Shown here in pieces: positions 17,497 to 24,678 of a stretch of DNA of 64,000 nucleotides. The notes beneath the pieces were generated by a model. It did no database searches. It had not been told where the DNA came from and was given only the letters and a program-made list of their open reading frames with translations. The stretch's first letter is position 1. Each line of letters begins with the position of its first letter. This DNA comes from Bacteroidota bacterium (GTDB lineage Bacteria; Bacteroidota; Bacteroidia; Flavobacteriales; Flavobacteriaceae), in NCBI GenBank assembly GCA_023446155.1, contig JAEXIT010000004.1:248001-312000 (forward strand), in the 5' to 3' direction. A program made the position numbers and the translations under genes.

Positions 17497-18066
17497 TTAG
17501 CTGTTTAGCCAGTTTTGAAGGATGTGTTTCCCGTCTGGAGTGAGTACGCTTTCCGGATGGTATTGCACCCCTTTAACATCATATGTTTTATGGCGAAGAG
17601 ACATGATCTGACCATTTTCGTCAACCGAAGTGATTTCCAGTTCGGCCGGGAAATTTTCCGGGTTGATCACCCAGGAATGATAACGTCCCACATGTAAATT
17701 TTTGCTTAATCCGTTAAAAAGCGGTTCATCTTCAACCGTGATGGTAACCGGTGTCGCAACCCCGTGATATACTTTTTCAAGGTTGATCAAACTTCCACCA
17801 AATACCTCACCAATAGCCTGTTGGCCCAGGCATACGCCTAGAATACTTTTAGTCGGGGCATAGGTTCGGATGACTTCTTTTAGTAAGCCTGCTTCTTCCG
17901 GAATTCCGGGACCGGGTGACAATACAATTTTGTCGAAGCTTTTCAATTCGTCGATCCGGAATTCATCATTGCGGAAAACCGTTACGGTGCAGTCGAGGTC
18001 TTCCAGGTAATGAACCAGGTTATAGGTAAAACTGTCGTAATTGTCTATGACTACTATCTTTTTCAT
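17497..18066 (-). CDS. trpG: Anthranilate synthase glutamine amidotransferase
   Basis: A 189-residue class I glutamine amidotransferase that supplies ammonia to TrpE. The triad is visible: nucleophile C79 in LGVCLGQQAIGE, and the His/Glu pair in VQYHPESVLTPDGK. The oxyanion loop LSPGPGIPEEAG is also present. It lies 41 bases after trpE. In some bacteria this subunit also serves p-aminobenzoate synthase; that cannot be decided here. Confidence 0.96.
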   Translation of the reverse strand: MKKIVVIDNYDSFTYNLVHYLEDLDCTVTVFRNDEFRIDELKSFDKIVLSPGPGIPEEAGLLKEVIRTYAPTKSILGVCLGQQAIGEVFGGSLINLEKVYHGVATPVTITVEDEPLFNGLSKNLHVGRYHSWVINPENFPAELEITSVDENGQIMSLRHKTYDVKGVQYHPESVLTPDGKHILQNWLNS

Positions 18067-18107
18067 CGGATGCTTTATTTTGGGTTCTGTTTTTATTTTA
18101 TTTCGGT

Positions 18108-19508
18108 TTAAATAGTGGTGGCCAATTCCAATGCCTTGGTAAGCGCTCCTAACTTATTATAAACCTCCTGCATTTCGTTTTCTTCAGACGAATCGGATAC
18201 AATTCCGGCACCGGCCTGATAATGTAATTGATGGTCTTTACTTAAAAAAGTTCGGATCATAATTGCGTGATTAAAGTTACCGTCAAAATCCATAAATCCA
18301 ATAGCACCACCATAAAAATTCCGGGAGGTGTTTTCAATGCTTTCAATCAGCTGCATGGCTTTATGCTTGGGCGCACCGCTCAAAGTGCCAGCTGGAAAGG
18401 TTGCCGCTACGGTCTGCATTGTCGTAGATTTGTCGTGTAATTTCCCTGTTACTTTGGAAACCAGGTGGATAACATGGGAGAAAAATTGCACTTCTCGGTA
18501 TTTTTCGACTTGTACATCATGGCCATTTCGGCTTAAATCGTTCCGCGCCAGGTCGACTAGCATTACATGTTCGCTGTTTTCTTTTGGATCTTCCGATAAT
18601 TGTCGGGCGAGAATGCTGTCGGTTTCATCGTTTCCGGTTCGTTTAAATGTTCCGGCTATCGGATGGATTTCGGCTTTTCGGTTCTGTACAACCAGTTGAG
18701 CTTCCGGTGAGGAACCCATGATTTTAAAGTTGCCGTAATCGAAAAAGAAAAGATAAGGTGACGGATTGATACTGCGTAAAGCCCGGTAAACGTTGAATTC
18801 GTCTCCTTTAAAGGCTTGCGAAAAACGACGGGATAGCACGAGTTGAAACACGTCTCCACGATGACAATGTTGTTTGGCCAATGCGACTTGCTGTTTAAAT
18901 TCGGTATCGGTCAGGTTGGAAAGGACATCACCTTCGGTATCAAAAGCATAACTGGCAAAATTCTTAGCCAATAGCAATTGTTCAATTTCCGAAATATTGT
19001 TCTGATTGTCGGTACTATGACAAAAAATGTAGGCCTCGTTTTTAAAGTGATTGATCGCAATAATGTTTTGATATACCGCATAATACAGATCCGGAATATG
19101 CAGATCTCCCTGTTTTTTGGTTAGGGTCAGTTTTTCAAAATAACGCACAGTATCATAGGAAATATAACCGAACAAACCGTTATTGATAAACTTAAATCCA
19201 TGATTTTCAGCTTCGAATCGCGCTGCAAAATCCTGTACGGCGTTAACAACATCCGTTGGATGTGCAATCGCATTTTGGCTCGAGGTGCCGTCGGGAAAAC
19301 TTTGTACGATCGTTTCATTTTCAACCTTAATTGTGGCAATCGGATTGCAACAGATATACGAAAAACTGTTGTTATTGGCGTGGTAGTCGCTGCTTTCCAG
19401 TAACAGACTGTTTGGAAATTTATCGCGGATTTTCAGATAGATGCTTACCGGAGTGATCGTGTCGGCAAGGATCTGTTTGTATTGGGTATGTAAGTGAAAT
19501 TTTTTCAT
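18108..19508 (-). CDS. trpE: Anthranilate synthase component I
   Basis: A 466-residue chorismate-using enzyme, the first step of the pathway. The LLLESS segment near residue 38 matches the tryptophan feedback site of TrpE. The catalytic half includes NPSPYLFFFDYGNFKIMGSSPE-type sequence, PIAGTFKR, VDLARNDLSR, FPAGTLSGAPKHKAM and YQAGAGIVSDS. The ATG at 19508 (MKKFHLHTQYKQ) is preferred over an extended frame that would run into the attenuator. It is preceded by the WWW leader peptide and terminator, so control by charged tRNA-Trp is likely. Confidence 0.96.
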   Translation of the reverse strand: MKKFHLHTQYKQILADTITPVSIYLKIRDKFPNSLLLESSDYHANNNSFSYICCNPIATIKVENETIVQSFPDGTSSQNAIAHPTDVVNAVQDFAARFEAENHGFKFINNGLFGYISYDTVRYFEKLTLTKKQGDLHIPDLYYAVYQNIIAINHFKNEAYIFCHSTDNQNNISEIEQLLLAKNFASYAFDTEGDVLSNLTDTEFKQQVALAKQHCHRGDVFQLVLSRRFSQAFKGDEFNVYRALRSINPSPYLFFFDYGNFKIMGSSPEAQLVVQNRKAEIHPIAGTFKRTGNDETDSILARQLSEDPKENSEHVMLVDLARNDLSRNGHDVQVEKYREVQFFSHVIHLVSKVTGKLHDKSTTMQTVAATFPAGTLSGAPKHKAMQLIESIENTSRNFYGGAIGFMDFDGNFNHAIMIRTFLSKDHQLHYQAGAGIVSDSSEENEMQEVYNKLGALTKALELATTI

Positions 19509-19530
19509 AGTATTGGAATTTTGGAATAAC

Positions 19531-19560
19531 AAAAAAGGCCTGTCGTGATGACAGGCCTTT
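19531..19560 (-). terminator. trp attenuator terminator
   Basis: Perfect 11-base arms (19534-19544 and 19550-19560) with loop GTGAT, followed on the minus strand by a T run, 22 bases before the trpE ATG. The segment TCACGAC of its loop and distal arm (19548-19542) is complementary to GTCGTGA at the 3' end of the leader ORF (19608-19602). Pairing of these would prevent the terminator. Confidence 0.88.
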
Positions 19561-19601
19561 ATCTATTTTTCGATTTTAAAAATACAGATAGGAGGTATCG
19601 C

Positions 19602-19658
19602 TCACGACGTTTGACGTAAGAAATTCCACCACCAAGTATTGTTATAAAATGTGTTCAT
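19602..19658 (-). CDS. trpL: trp operon leader peptide with WWW run
   Basis: An 18-codon ORF, MNTFYNNTWWWNFLRQTS, lies between the promoter and the attenuator. Three consecutive UGG codons (residues 9-11) are the classical sensor of charged tRNA-Trp. The sequence GTCGTGA covering the last codon and stop can pair with TCACGAC in the terminator. A ribosome stalled at the Trp codons would leave it free and favour antitermination; a ribosome that reaches the stop would mask it and allow termination. The arrangement parallels enterobacterial trpL, but the sequence is not homologous. Confidence 0.88.
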   Translation of the reverse strand: MNTFYNNTWWWNFLRQTS

Positions 19659-19675
19659 TTTTGTGAATTATGTTA

Positions 19676-19707
19676 CAAAGGTATAAAAATCATTTTCATT
19701 TAAACAA
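19676..19707 (-). promoter_or_regulatory. trp operon promoter
   Basis: On the minus strand TTG at 19707-19705, a 21-base spacer, then the -7 box TACCTTTG at 19683-19676. This fits the Bacteroidota sigma-ABfr consensus. Transcription would start about 10 bases before the leader-peptide ATG. Confidence 0.75.
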
Positions 19708-19765
19708 GTGTTTTTTCAAAAAAAAATATTTTATTTGGTTTAAAATGTTGATTTTTAGCTTTTTG

Positions 19766-21061
19766 TTATTTGTTTTTATTGATGCCTGATAATGACTTTC
19801 CTTTTAGATATCCATAAAAAGCATGTTTCGGACTACCGATGATTTGCGCGGAATAAATACCGGTATGACCAGAAAACAGATACGCCGTTACGCAGGCAAT
19901 TGCAATATAAATCCCGCTTTCGACTCCAAAAAGTTCAATACCCATTAATGTACAGGCGATAGGGGTATTGGTAGCGCCCGAAAAAACGGCTACAAACCCC
20001 ATTCCGGCAAGTAATGCTATGGGCAGTGGAACAAACCAGAATAAGGCATTTCCCAGTGTGGCTCCGATAAAAAACAAGGGAGTAACTTCGCCACCTTTAA
20101 AACCGGCACCAAGGGTAAACGCGGTGAACAACAGTTTTAGAATAAAGTCATATGAGGCTAAATTGGAGTCAAATGCAGCTTGAATAGTTGGGATTCCCAA
20201 ACCGATATATTGCGTGGTGCCAAGGACATAAACTGCCATTGCGATAACAATCCCGCCAACAAAAGGGCGTAAGGGCGGAAATTGGATTCGGGTTGTAAAC
20301 AACTTACTCCAAAAATGAGTAGTTTTAGAAAAGAGTAGGGCGGTAAGACCAAAGATAATCCCGGTAAAGAGAGTCCATGCTAAGGTTAGCGGACTCAATT
20401 CCGGAACATACGGAATCGTATATTGTGTATGGGTTACGTGCCAGGCCAGACAAGTATAATCTGCAATCGCGGCGACTAAAAATGCGGGTAAAATTGCTTC
20501 ATAACGGATACGCCCTAAAATCATGACTTCCAGAGCGAAAACCGCACCGGCCAATGGCGTTCCGAATACCGAAGCAAAACCAGCACTGATTCCCATGATC
20601 AATAGAATTTTACGATCTTCTTTTGTAAACTCAAACCAATGGGAAAAGCGATCGGCTATGGCGCCGCCCATTTGTACGGCAGTGCCTTCGCGCCCGGCTG
20701 ATCCACCAAATAAATGGGTGAGCAATGTTCCGGCTAAGACCAATGGTACCATACGAAACGGAATCACTTTTTTGGGTGAATGGAATTCTTCGAGTAATAG
20801 ATTATTGCCTTTTACGACGCTTTCGCCCCAATAATGATAGCTTAATCCGATAAGTAATCCGGCTAATGGCAATAGCGTGATAATCCAGGAATGTTGTTCG
20901 CGGTAATTCGTAACCCAATCGAGTGTTGTTAGGAAAAAAGCCGATAAGGAACCGGTAAGCACGCCAATAATGATGGCCAATACCGACCAACGAAATAGAA
21001 ATAAAAGCAGGCTAAATTGCGGAAGAGGAGCAATGTGTCGTTTAAAAAAGTTGTTGTCCAT
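19766..21061 (-). CDS. CLC-F type fluoride/proton antiporter
   Basis: A 431-residue CLC-family membrane protein with about 10-12 hydrophobic segments. The gating glutamate motif is GSAGREGTAVQMG (E125), and GFKGGEVTPLFFIG is the later pore motif. In place of the chloride-selective GSGIP the protein has GNNLLLEEF (residues 85-93). Asn at this place, with GREGT in place of GREGP, marks the fluoride-exporting CLC-F clade. A fluoride-riboswitch-like leader lies just upstream and agrees. No CBS domains, unlike the second CLC in this window. Start chosen at the ATG at 21061 (MDNNFFKRH); an in-frame ATG at 21082 is possible. Confidence 0.88.
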   Translation of the reverse strand: MDNNFFKRHIAPLPQFSLLLFLFRWSVLAIIIGVLTGSLSAFFLTTLDWVTNYREQHSWIITLLPLAGLLIGLSYHYWGESVVKGNNLLLEEFHSPKKVIPFRMVPLVLAGTLLTHLFGGSAGREGTAVQMGGAIADRFSHWFEFTKEDRKILLIMGISAGFASVFGTPLAGAVFALEVMILGRIRYEAILPAFLVAAIADYTCLAWHVTHTQYTIPYVPELSPLTLAWTLFTGIIFGLTALLFSKTTHFWSKLFTTRIQFPPLRPFVGGIVIAMAVYVLGTTQYIGLGIPTIQAAFDSNLASYDFILKLLFTAFTLGAGFKGGEVTPLFFIGATLGNALFWFVPLPIALLAGMGFVAVFSGATNTPIACTLMGIELFGVESGIYIAIACVTAYLFSGHTGIYSAQIIGSPKHAFYGYLKGKSLSGINKNK

Positions 21062-21100
21062 AATTGTCTTGATTACATACATCTATACCGGCAGTAGCCG

Positions 21101-21160
21101 TGTTACAGACGTCATCAGCTTTTTAAAGCGGTTCAAGGCAGACATCATTGCCATTATTAT
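21101..21160 (-). ncRNA. Fluoride riboswitch (crcB motif)
   Basis: On the minus strand the leader has a GGC...GCC hairpin enclosing AATGATGTCT, then TGAACCGCTTT, a short loop, AAGC, and TGATGACGTCTGT. This order (GG-n-AUG-n-GUnC-n-CC, AACCGC, then GC-UGAUGRC-n-CY) matches my recall of the crcB-motif consensus. It lies about 45 bases before the start of a CLC-F gene, the expected partner. A -7 box TATCTTTG at 21183-21176 places the transcript start just upstream. The expression platform is not obvious; it may act on translation. The exact 5' and 3' limits are approximate. Confidence 0.8.
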
Positions 21161-21353
21161 CGGAACAAAGATAACGATAAATTTTTATCCGATAGTAAAC
21201 CGGAGAGATTTTCGAACACAAACAGCAACCAATTTTGTGTTTTATTTCTGATAAAAATTGTGTGAATAGTTGTGTTTGTTGCGTTTTTATCAGTTGTGAT
21301 TCGCTTTTTTAGGTTTCGGTTGCGAAAAATTAATTTCAAAAAATATTTTTTTA

Positions 21354-21386
21354 TTTGGTGAATATTTAAAAAATGTTATAAGTTTG
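21354..21386 (+). promoter_or_regulatory. Promoter of the sulfur operon
   Basis: TTTG at 21354-21357, a 21-base spacer and the -7 box TAAGTTTG at 21379-21386. Box types and spacing equal those of the trp promoter. The start point would fall only about 8 bases before the first leader ATG. No second such promoter was seen between the two leaders. Confidence 0.75.
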
Positions 21387-21400
21387 CAACATCAAAACAA

Positions 21401-21484
21401 ATGATTTCGATGACTAATTCGGTTTTATGTATGGCGATGTGTATGTGCTGCTCAGATAATGAGGAGGGCTTTGCTATTCGTTAA
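21401..21484 (+). CDS. First Cys/Met-rich leader peptide of the sulfur operon
   Basis: A 27-codon ORF whose middle reads VLCMAMCMCCS: four Cys and five Met codons overall (Cys at 10, 14, 16, 17; Met at 1, 4, 11, 13, 15). It is followed after 27 bases by a strong terminator. This is the layout of an attenuator that senses charged tRNA-Cys and possibly tRNA-Met. GGAGGG in codons GAG-GAG-GGC can pair, with one G-T wobble, with CTCTCC in the left terminator arm, a candidate but modest antiterminator. The exact start could also be Met4. Confidence 0.75.
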   Translation: MISMTNSVLCMAMCMCCSDNEEGFAIR

Positions 21485-21511
21485 TGTCGGTAAAACATTT
21501 TCAATATCAGT

Positions 21512-21543
21512 AAACTCTCCAAGCAATTGGGGAGTTTTTTTTT
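21512..21543 (+). terminator. First sulfur-operon attenuator terminator
   Basis: Eleven-base arms AAACTCTCCAA (21512-21522) and TTGGGGAGTTT (21527-21537, one G-T pair) with loop GCAA, followed by a long T run. It lies between the two leader peptides and far before cysH, so it must act as an attenuator. Confidence 0.88.
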
Positions 21544-21591
21544 GATCCCAATACAAAAAAATAAAAACTTACAAAAATAATTCAGATAAAA

Positions 21592-21699
21592 ATGACCAAA
21601 ACAACAAACCTATTCACTAAAAAAACAACATCTGCAGTTTGTATGATGATGATGTGTTGTTGTATGCGAAACTTCGCAAGAGGCCGTCTGTCGTATTAG
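21592..21699 (+). CDS. Second Cys/Met-rich leader peptide of the sulfur operon
   Basis: A 35-codon ORF, MTKTTNLFTKK..., with the run VCMMMMCCCMRNF at residues 16-28 (four Met, three Cys, one Met in a row). A segment CAAGAGGC (21677-21684) just downstream of this run is perfectly complementary to GCCTCTTG in the left arm of the following terminator. Ribosome stalling on the Cys/Met codons would therefore leave an antiterminator free to form. With abundant charged tRNAs the ribosome continues to the TAG and the terminator can fold. No database family is known to me. Confidence 0.85.
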   Translation: MTKTTNLFTKKTTSAVCMMMMCCCMRNFARGRLSY

Positions 21700-21727
21700 T
21701 TGCTGTAAAATAATAGTACCTGTTGAT

Positions 21728-21756
21728 AAGCCTCTTGTTCTCAAGGGGCTTTTTTT
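21728..21756 (+). terminator. Second sulfur-operon attenuator terminator
   Basis: Ten-base arms AAGCCTCTTG (21728-21737) and CAAGGGGCTT (21742-21751), loop TTCT, then a T run, 33 bases before the cysH ATG. Its left arm is the target of the antiterminator segment at 21677-21684. Confidence 0.9.
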
Positions 21757-21789
21757 ATGCCCGATTTTTAAAAAACAAACAATATAAAC

Positions 21790-22485
21790 ATGGAAGAAAC
21801 CATAATCAATTCTCTAAAACAAGGGAAAAACCTTCGGGAAAACCTGACGTTTTTATCCGAAAATACGACGGGAAAAATCGTGTTTTCAACCAGTTTTGGT
21901 ATTGAAGACCAGTTGATTACCGATGCCATTTTTGCTCAGAATCTGGACAATGTGGAAGTATTTACCCTCGATACCGGGCGCTTATTTCCGGAAACCTACA
22001 CAACCTGGGACAAGACCTTGTTGCAATACGGAAAAAAAATAAAAACCTATTACCCGGAGCAAAATCAACTGGAAGCATTTGTGGAAGAGCAGGGAATTAA
22101 TGCATTCTACGGAAGTCCGGAGTTGCGCAAACAATGTTGTCATATCCGAAAAGTAGAACCGCTACAACGGGCGCTAAACGGCGCAACGGTTTGGATTACC
22201 GGACTTCGTGCGGAACACTCAGCCAACCGGAACAATCTGGACATCGTGCAATGGGATCCGCACTACCAGTTGTACAAATACAATCCGCTATTGCATTGGA
22301 CGACTCAGGAAGTAAAAACCTACGCCAAACAAAATGGTATACCGTATAACATTTTACATGATAAAGGCTTTGTAAGTATCGGCTGCGCGCCGTGTACCCG
22401 AGCGATAAATGGAGGCGACGATTTCCGGGCCGGACGTTGGTGGTGGGAAGAAACTTCCAAAAAAGAATGTGGACTACATCAATAA
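21790..22485 (+). CDS. cysH: APS/PAPS reductase, Fe-S type
   Basis: A 231-residue cytoplasmic enzyme that reduces activated sulfate to sulfite. It has the four Fe-S cysteines of the APS-reducing type (C116-C117 in RKQCCHIRKVEPL, C199 and C202 in IGCAPCTRA) and the catalytic C227 in KECGLHQ. PAPS-only CysH proteins of enterobacteria lack the first four. With no APS kinase in the operon, direct APS reduction is the likely route. It is the first structural gene after the tandem attenuators. Confidence 0.95.
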   Translation: MEETIINSLKQGKNLRENLTFLSENTTGKIVFSTSFGIEDQLITDAIFAQNLDNVEVFTLDTGRLFPETYTTWDKTLLQYGKKIKTYYPEQNQLEAFVEEQGINAFYGSPELRKQCCHIRKVEPLQRALNGATVWITGLRAEHSANRNNLDIVQWDPHYQLYKYNPLLHWTTQEVKTYAKQNGIPYNILHDKGFVSIGCAPCTRAINGGDDFRAGRWWWEETSKKECGLHQ

Positions 22486-22505
22486 ACAACCCTAAAATAA
22501 ACGAT

Positions 22506-23411
22506 ATGAGTACGACAAAAGAATATTTAAAACAATTGGAAGACGAAGCAATATACATTCTGAGGGAAACCGCGGCCCAGTTCGAAAAACCGGCTTTGCT
22601 GTTTTCGGGAGGAAAGGATTCGATTGTCCTGGTTCACCTGGCATTAAAAGCGTTCCGACCGGCGAGGTTTCCGTTTCCGTTGGTACACATCGATACGGGA
22701 CATAATTTCCCGGAAGCCATTGCTTTTCGGGATTATCTGGTCGATCGGATTGGCGAAAAACTAATTGTCGGTTCGGTCGAAGACAGTATCCGAAAGTACA
22801 ATCTAAAAGAAACACCGGGGCGCTTTCCGTCGCGTAATGCCTTGCAAACCTACACCTTATTGGATGTTATTCAGGAAAATGAATTTGACGCCTGTATCGG
22901 CGGTGCGCGTCGTGACGAAGAAAAAGCGCGGGCAAAGGAACGTATCTTTTCGGTTCGGGACGATTTCGGACAATGGGATCCCAAATTACAACGCCCGGAG
23001 TTGTGGGATATCCTAAACGGTAAAATCCAAAAGGGACATAATGTCCGCGTTTTCCCGATTAGTAACTGGACCGAATTGGACGTGTGGAATTATATCCAGC
23101 AAGAGGGGATCGAATTGCCGGAACTCTATTTTGCCCATAATCGGGAATGTATTGTACATCAGGACAAACTGGTGGCGACGTCCGAATTTATTCAGCCGCT
23201 TCCCACCGATACGGTGGTGGTCGAAAAAGTGCGCTACCGAACGGTGGGCGATATGACCTGTACGGCGGCGGTTCCGTCGGATGCCGAAACGATTCAGGAT
23301 ATTATCGATGATATTATTCAGACGCGAATCAGCGAAAGAGGCCAAACCCGATTGGACGATCAGTTGTCGGAGGCCGCGATGGAAGACCGTAAAAAACAAG
23401 GTTATTTTTAA
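22506..23411 (+). CDS. cysD: Sulfate adenylyltransferase subunit 2
   Basis: A 301-residue catalytic subunit of ATP sulfurylase, making APS from sulfate and ATP with CysN. The PP-loop LLFSGGKDSIVLVHLA is at about residues 30-45, with HIDTGHNFPEA, GGARRDEEKARAKER and SNWTELDVWNYI further on. The ATG at 22506 (MSTTKEYLKQLEDEA) is the conserved start; an upstream extension of the frame overlaps cysH and is not believable. It follows cysH by 20 bases. Confidence 0.97.
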   Translation: MSTTKEYLKQLEDEAIYILRETAAQFEKPALLFSGGKDSIVLVHLALKAFRPARFPFPLVHIDTGHNFPEAIAFRDYLVDRIGEKLIVGSVEDSIRKYNLKETPGRFPSRNALQTYTLLDVIQENEFDACIGGARRDEEKARAKERIFSVRDDFGQWDPKLQRPELWDILNGKIQKGHNVRVFPISNWTELDVWNYIQQEGIELPELYFAHNRECIVHQDKLVATSEFIQPLPTDTVVVEKVRYRTVGDMTCTAAVPSDAETIQDIIDDIIQTRISERGQTRLDDQLSEAAMEDRKKQGYF

Positions 23412-23438
23412 AAAAGCAACACCTCTAAAAACTAAAAA

Positions 23439-24674
23439 ATGAACACATTAAAATTTATAACAGCCGGAAATGTAGACGATGGAAAAAGTACGTTGATCGG
23501 GCGCCTGCTTTACGATTCCGATAGTATTCATACCGATCAGTTGGGCGTTTTGCAAAAGCAAACCAAACAGGAAAATGTGGCAATTGACTTGTCGTTGATC
23601 ACCGATGGACTCCGCGCCGAACGGGAACAGGGAATTACGATCGATGTGGCGTATAAATATTTTGCCACGTCCAAACGGAAATTCATCATTGCCGATGCAC
23701 CTGGCCACGAGCAATATACCCGGAATATGATTACCGGAGCGTCAAATTCCGATTTGATCATTGTTCTGGTGGATGCGCGCAAAGGAATTACCACACAAAC
23801 GAAACGCCATGCAAGTGTGGGGTCGTTAATGGGAATCAAAAAGGCCATTATCGCGATCAATAAAATTGATTTGGTGGATTATTCCGAAGCGGTTTTTAAT
23901 ACGATTAAAGCCGACTTTGAGGCGATTCGTTCGGAATTGGCTTATGATGAAATCGCCTATATCCCGGTTAGCGCGCTGATTGGGGACAATATTGTTGCGA
24001 AATCGGAAAAGACACCCTGGTTTGAGGGAGATGCGTTGTTGAGTACGCTGGAGCATATTGAAATTCCGACAAAAGAAAATCTTGTAGCCCGTTTTCAGGT
24101 GCAATGGGTCATTCGGCCAAAAGATGAGGAGAATCACGATTATCGCGGATACGCCGGACAAATTTTAAGCGGAACTTATACGACAGGCGATTCGGTGGTG
24201 ATTTTGCCTTCGGGAATTGAAACACAGATTGTAAAAATCGAAAGACACCAGGAAGTGGTCAATCAGGCTACGGCTGGAGACAATGTGGTGCTTCACTTGG
24301 CGAATACTATCGACATCAGCCGGGGTGATACGATTGTAAAAACGAATGCTTTACCGCTTACGTCGAATGAATTGAAAGCCTGGATCTGTTGGTTGGATAC
24401 GGCGCCATTGCAAATCGGAAAAACGTATTTGTTACAGCACCGTTTTAAAACGGTACGGGTCAAAATTCAGGCAGTCGACCGGAAATGGGATGTCAACCAA
24501 TGGCAATTCGATCTGACGCATGAACTGGGAATCAACGATATCGGTCAGATTGCATTACGCTCGAGTCAGCCGTTGTTTTTCGATCCGTTTGCCGAAAATT
24601 CCCGAAACGGAAGTGCCATTCTGGTGGATGAAACAACCTTTAATACGGTTGGTGCTTTAATGTTTTTACCCTAA
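23439..24674 (+). CDS. cysN: Sulfate adenylyltransferase subunit 1 (GTPase)
   Basis: A 411-residue elongation-factor-like GTPase that drives APS synthesis by CysD. G motifs are visible: GNVDDGKSTLIG near residue 10, DAPGHEQYTRNM near 88 and NKIDLVDY near 145. The beta-barrel domains follow. It is shorter than the CysNC fusion: no APS kinase domain is attached and none is encoded in the operon. It starts 27 bases after cysD and is followed 4 bases later by cysE. Confidence 0.97.
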   Translation: MNTLKFITAGNVDDGKSTLIGRLLYDSDSIHTDQLGVLQKQTKQENVAIDLSLITDGLRAEREQGITIDVAYKYFATSKRKFIIADAPGHEQYTRNMITGASNSDLIIVLVDARKGITTQTKRHASVGSLMGIKKAIIAINKIDLVDYSEAVFNTIKADFEAIRSELAYDEIAYIPVSALIGDNIVAKSEKTPWFEGDALLSTLEHIEIPTKENLVARFQVQWVIRPKDEENHDYRGYAGQILSGTYTTGDSVVILPSGIETQIVKIERHQEVVNQATAGDNVVLHLANTIDISRGDTIVKTNALPLTSNELKAWICWLDTAPLQIGKTYLLQHRFKTVRVKIQAVDRKWDVNQWQFDLTHELGINDIGQIALRSSQPLFFDPFAENSRNGSAILVDETTFNTVGALMFLP

Positions 24675-24678
24675 AATC

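Noticed and set aside
19766..21061. Ordinary chloride channel
   Set aside because: GNNL and GREGT replace the chloride-type motifs and the leader looks like a fluoride riboswitch, so the CLC-F call is better.
21354..21790. SAM riboswitch or T-box before the sulfur operon
   Set aside because: I found no SAM-I core or T-box sequence; the region is accounted for by two short ORFs and two terminators.
22392..22505. Upstream extension of the cysD frame into cysH
   Set aside because: The extra 38 residues overlap the conserved Fe-S end of cysH; MSTTKEYLKQ at 22506 is the family start.
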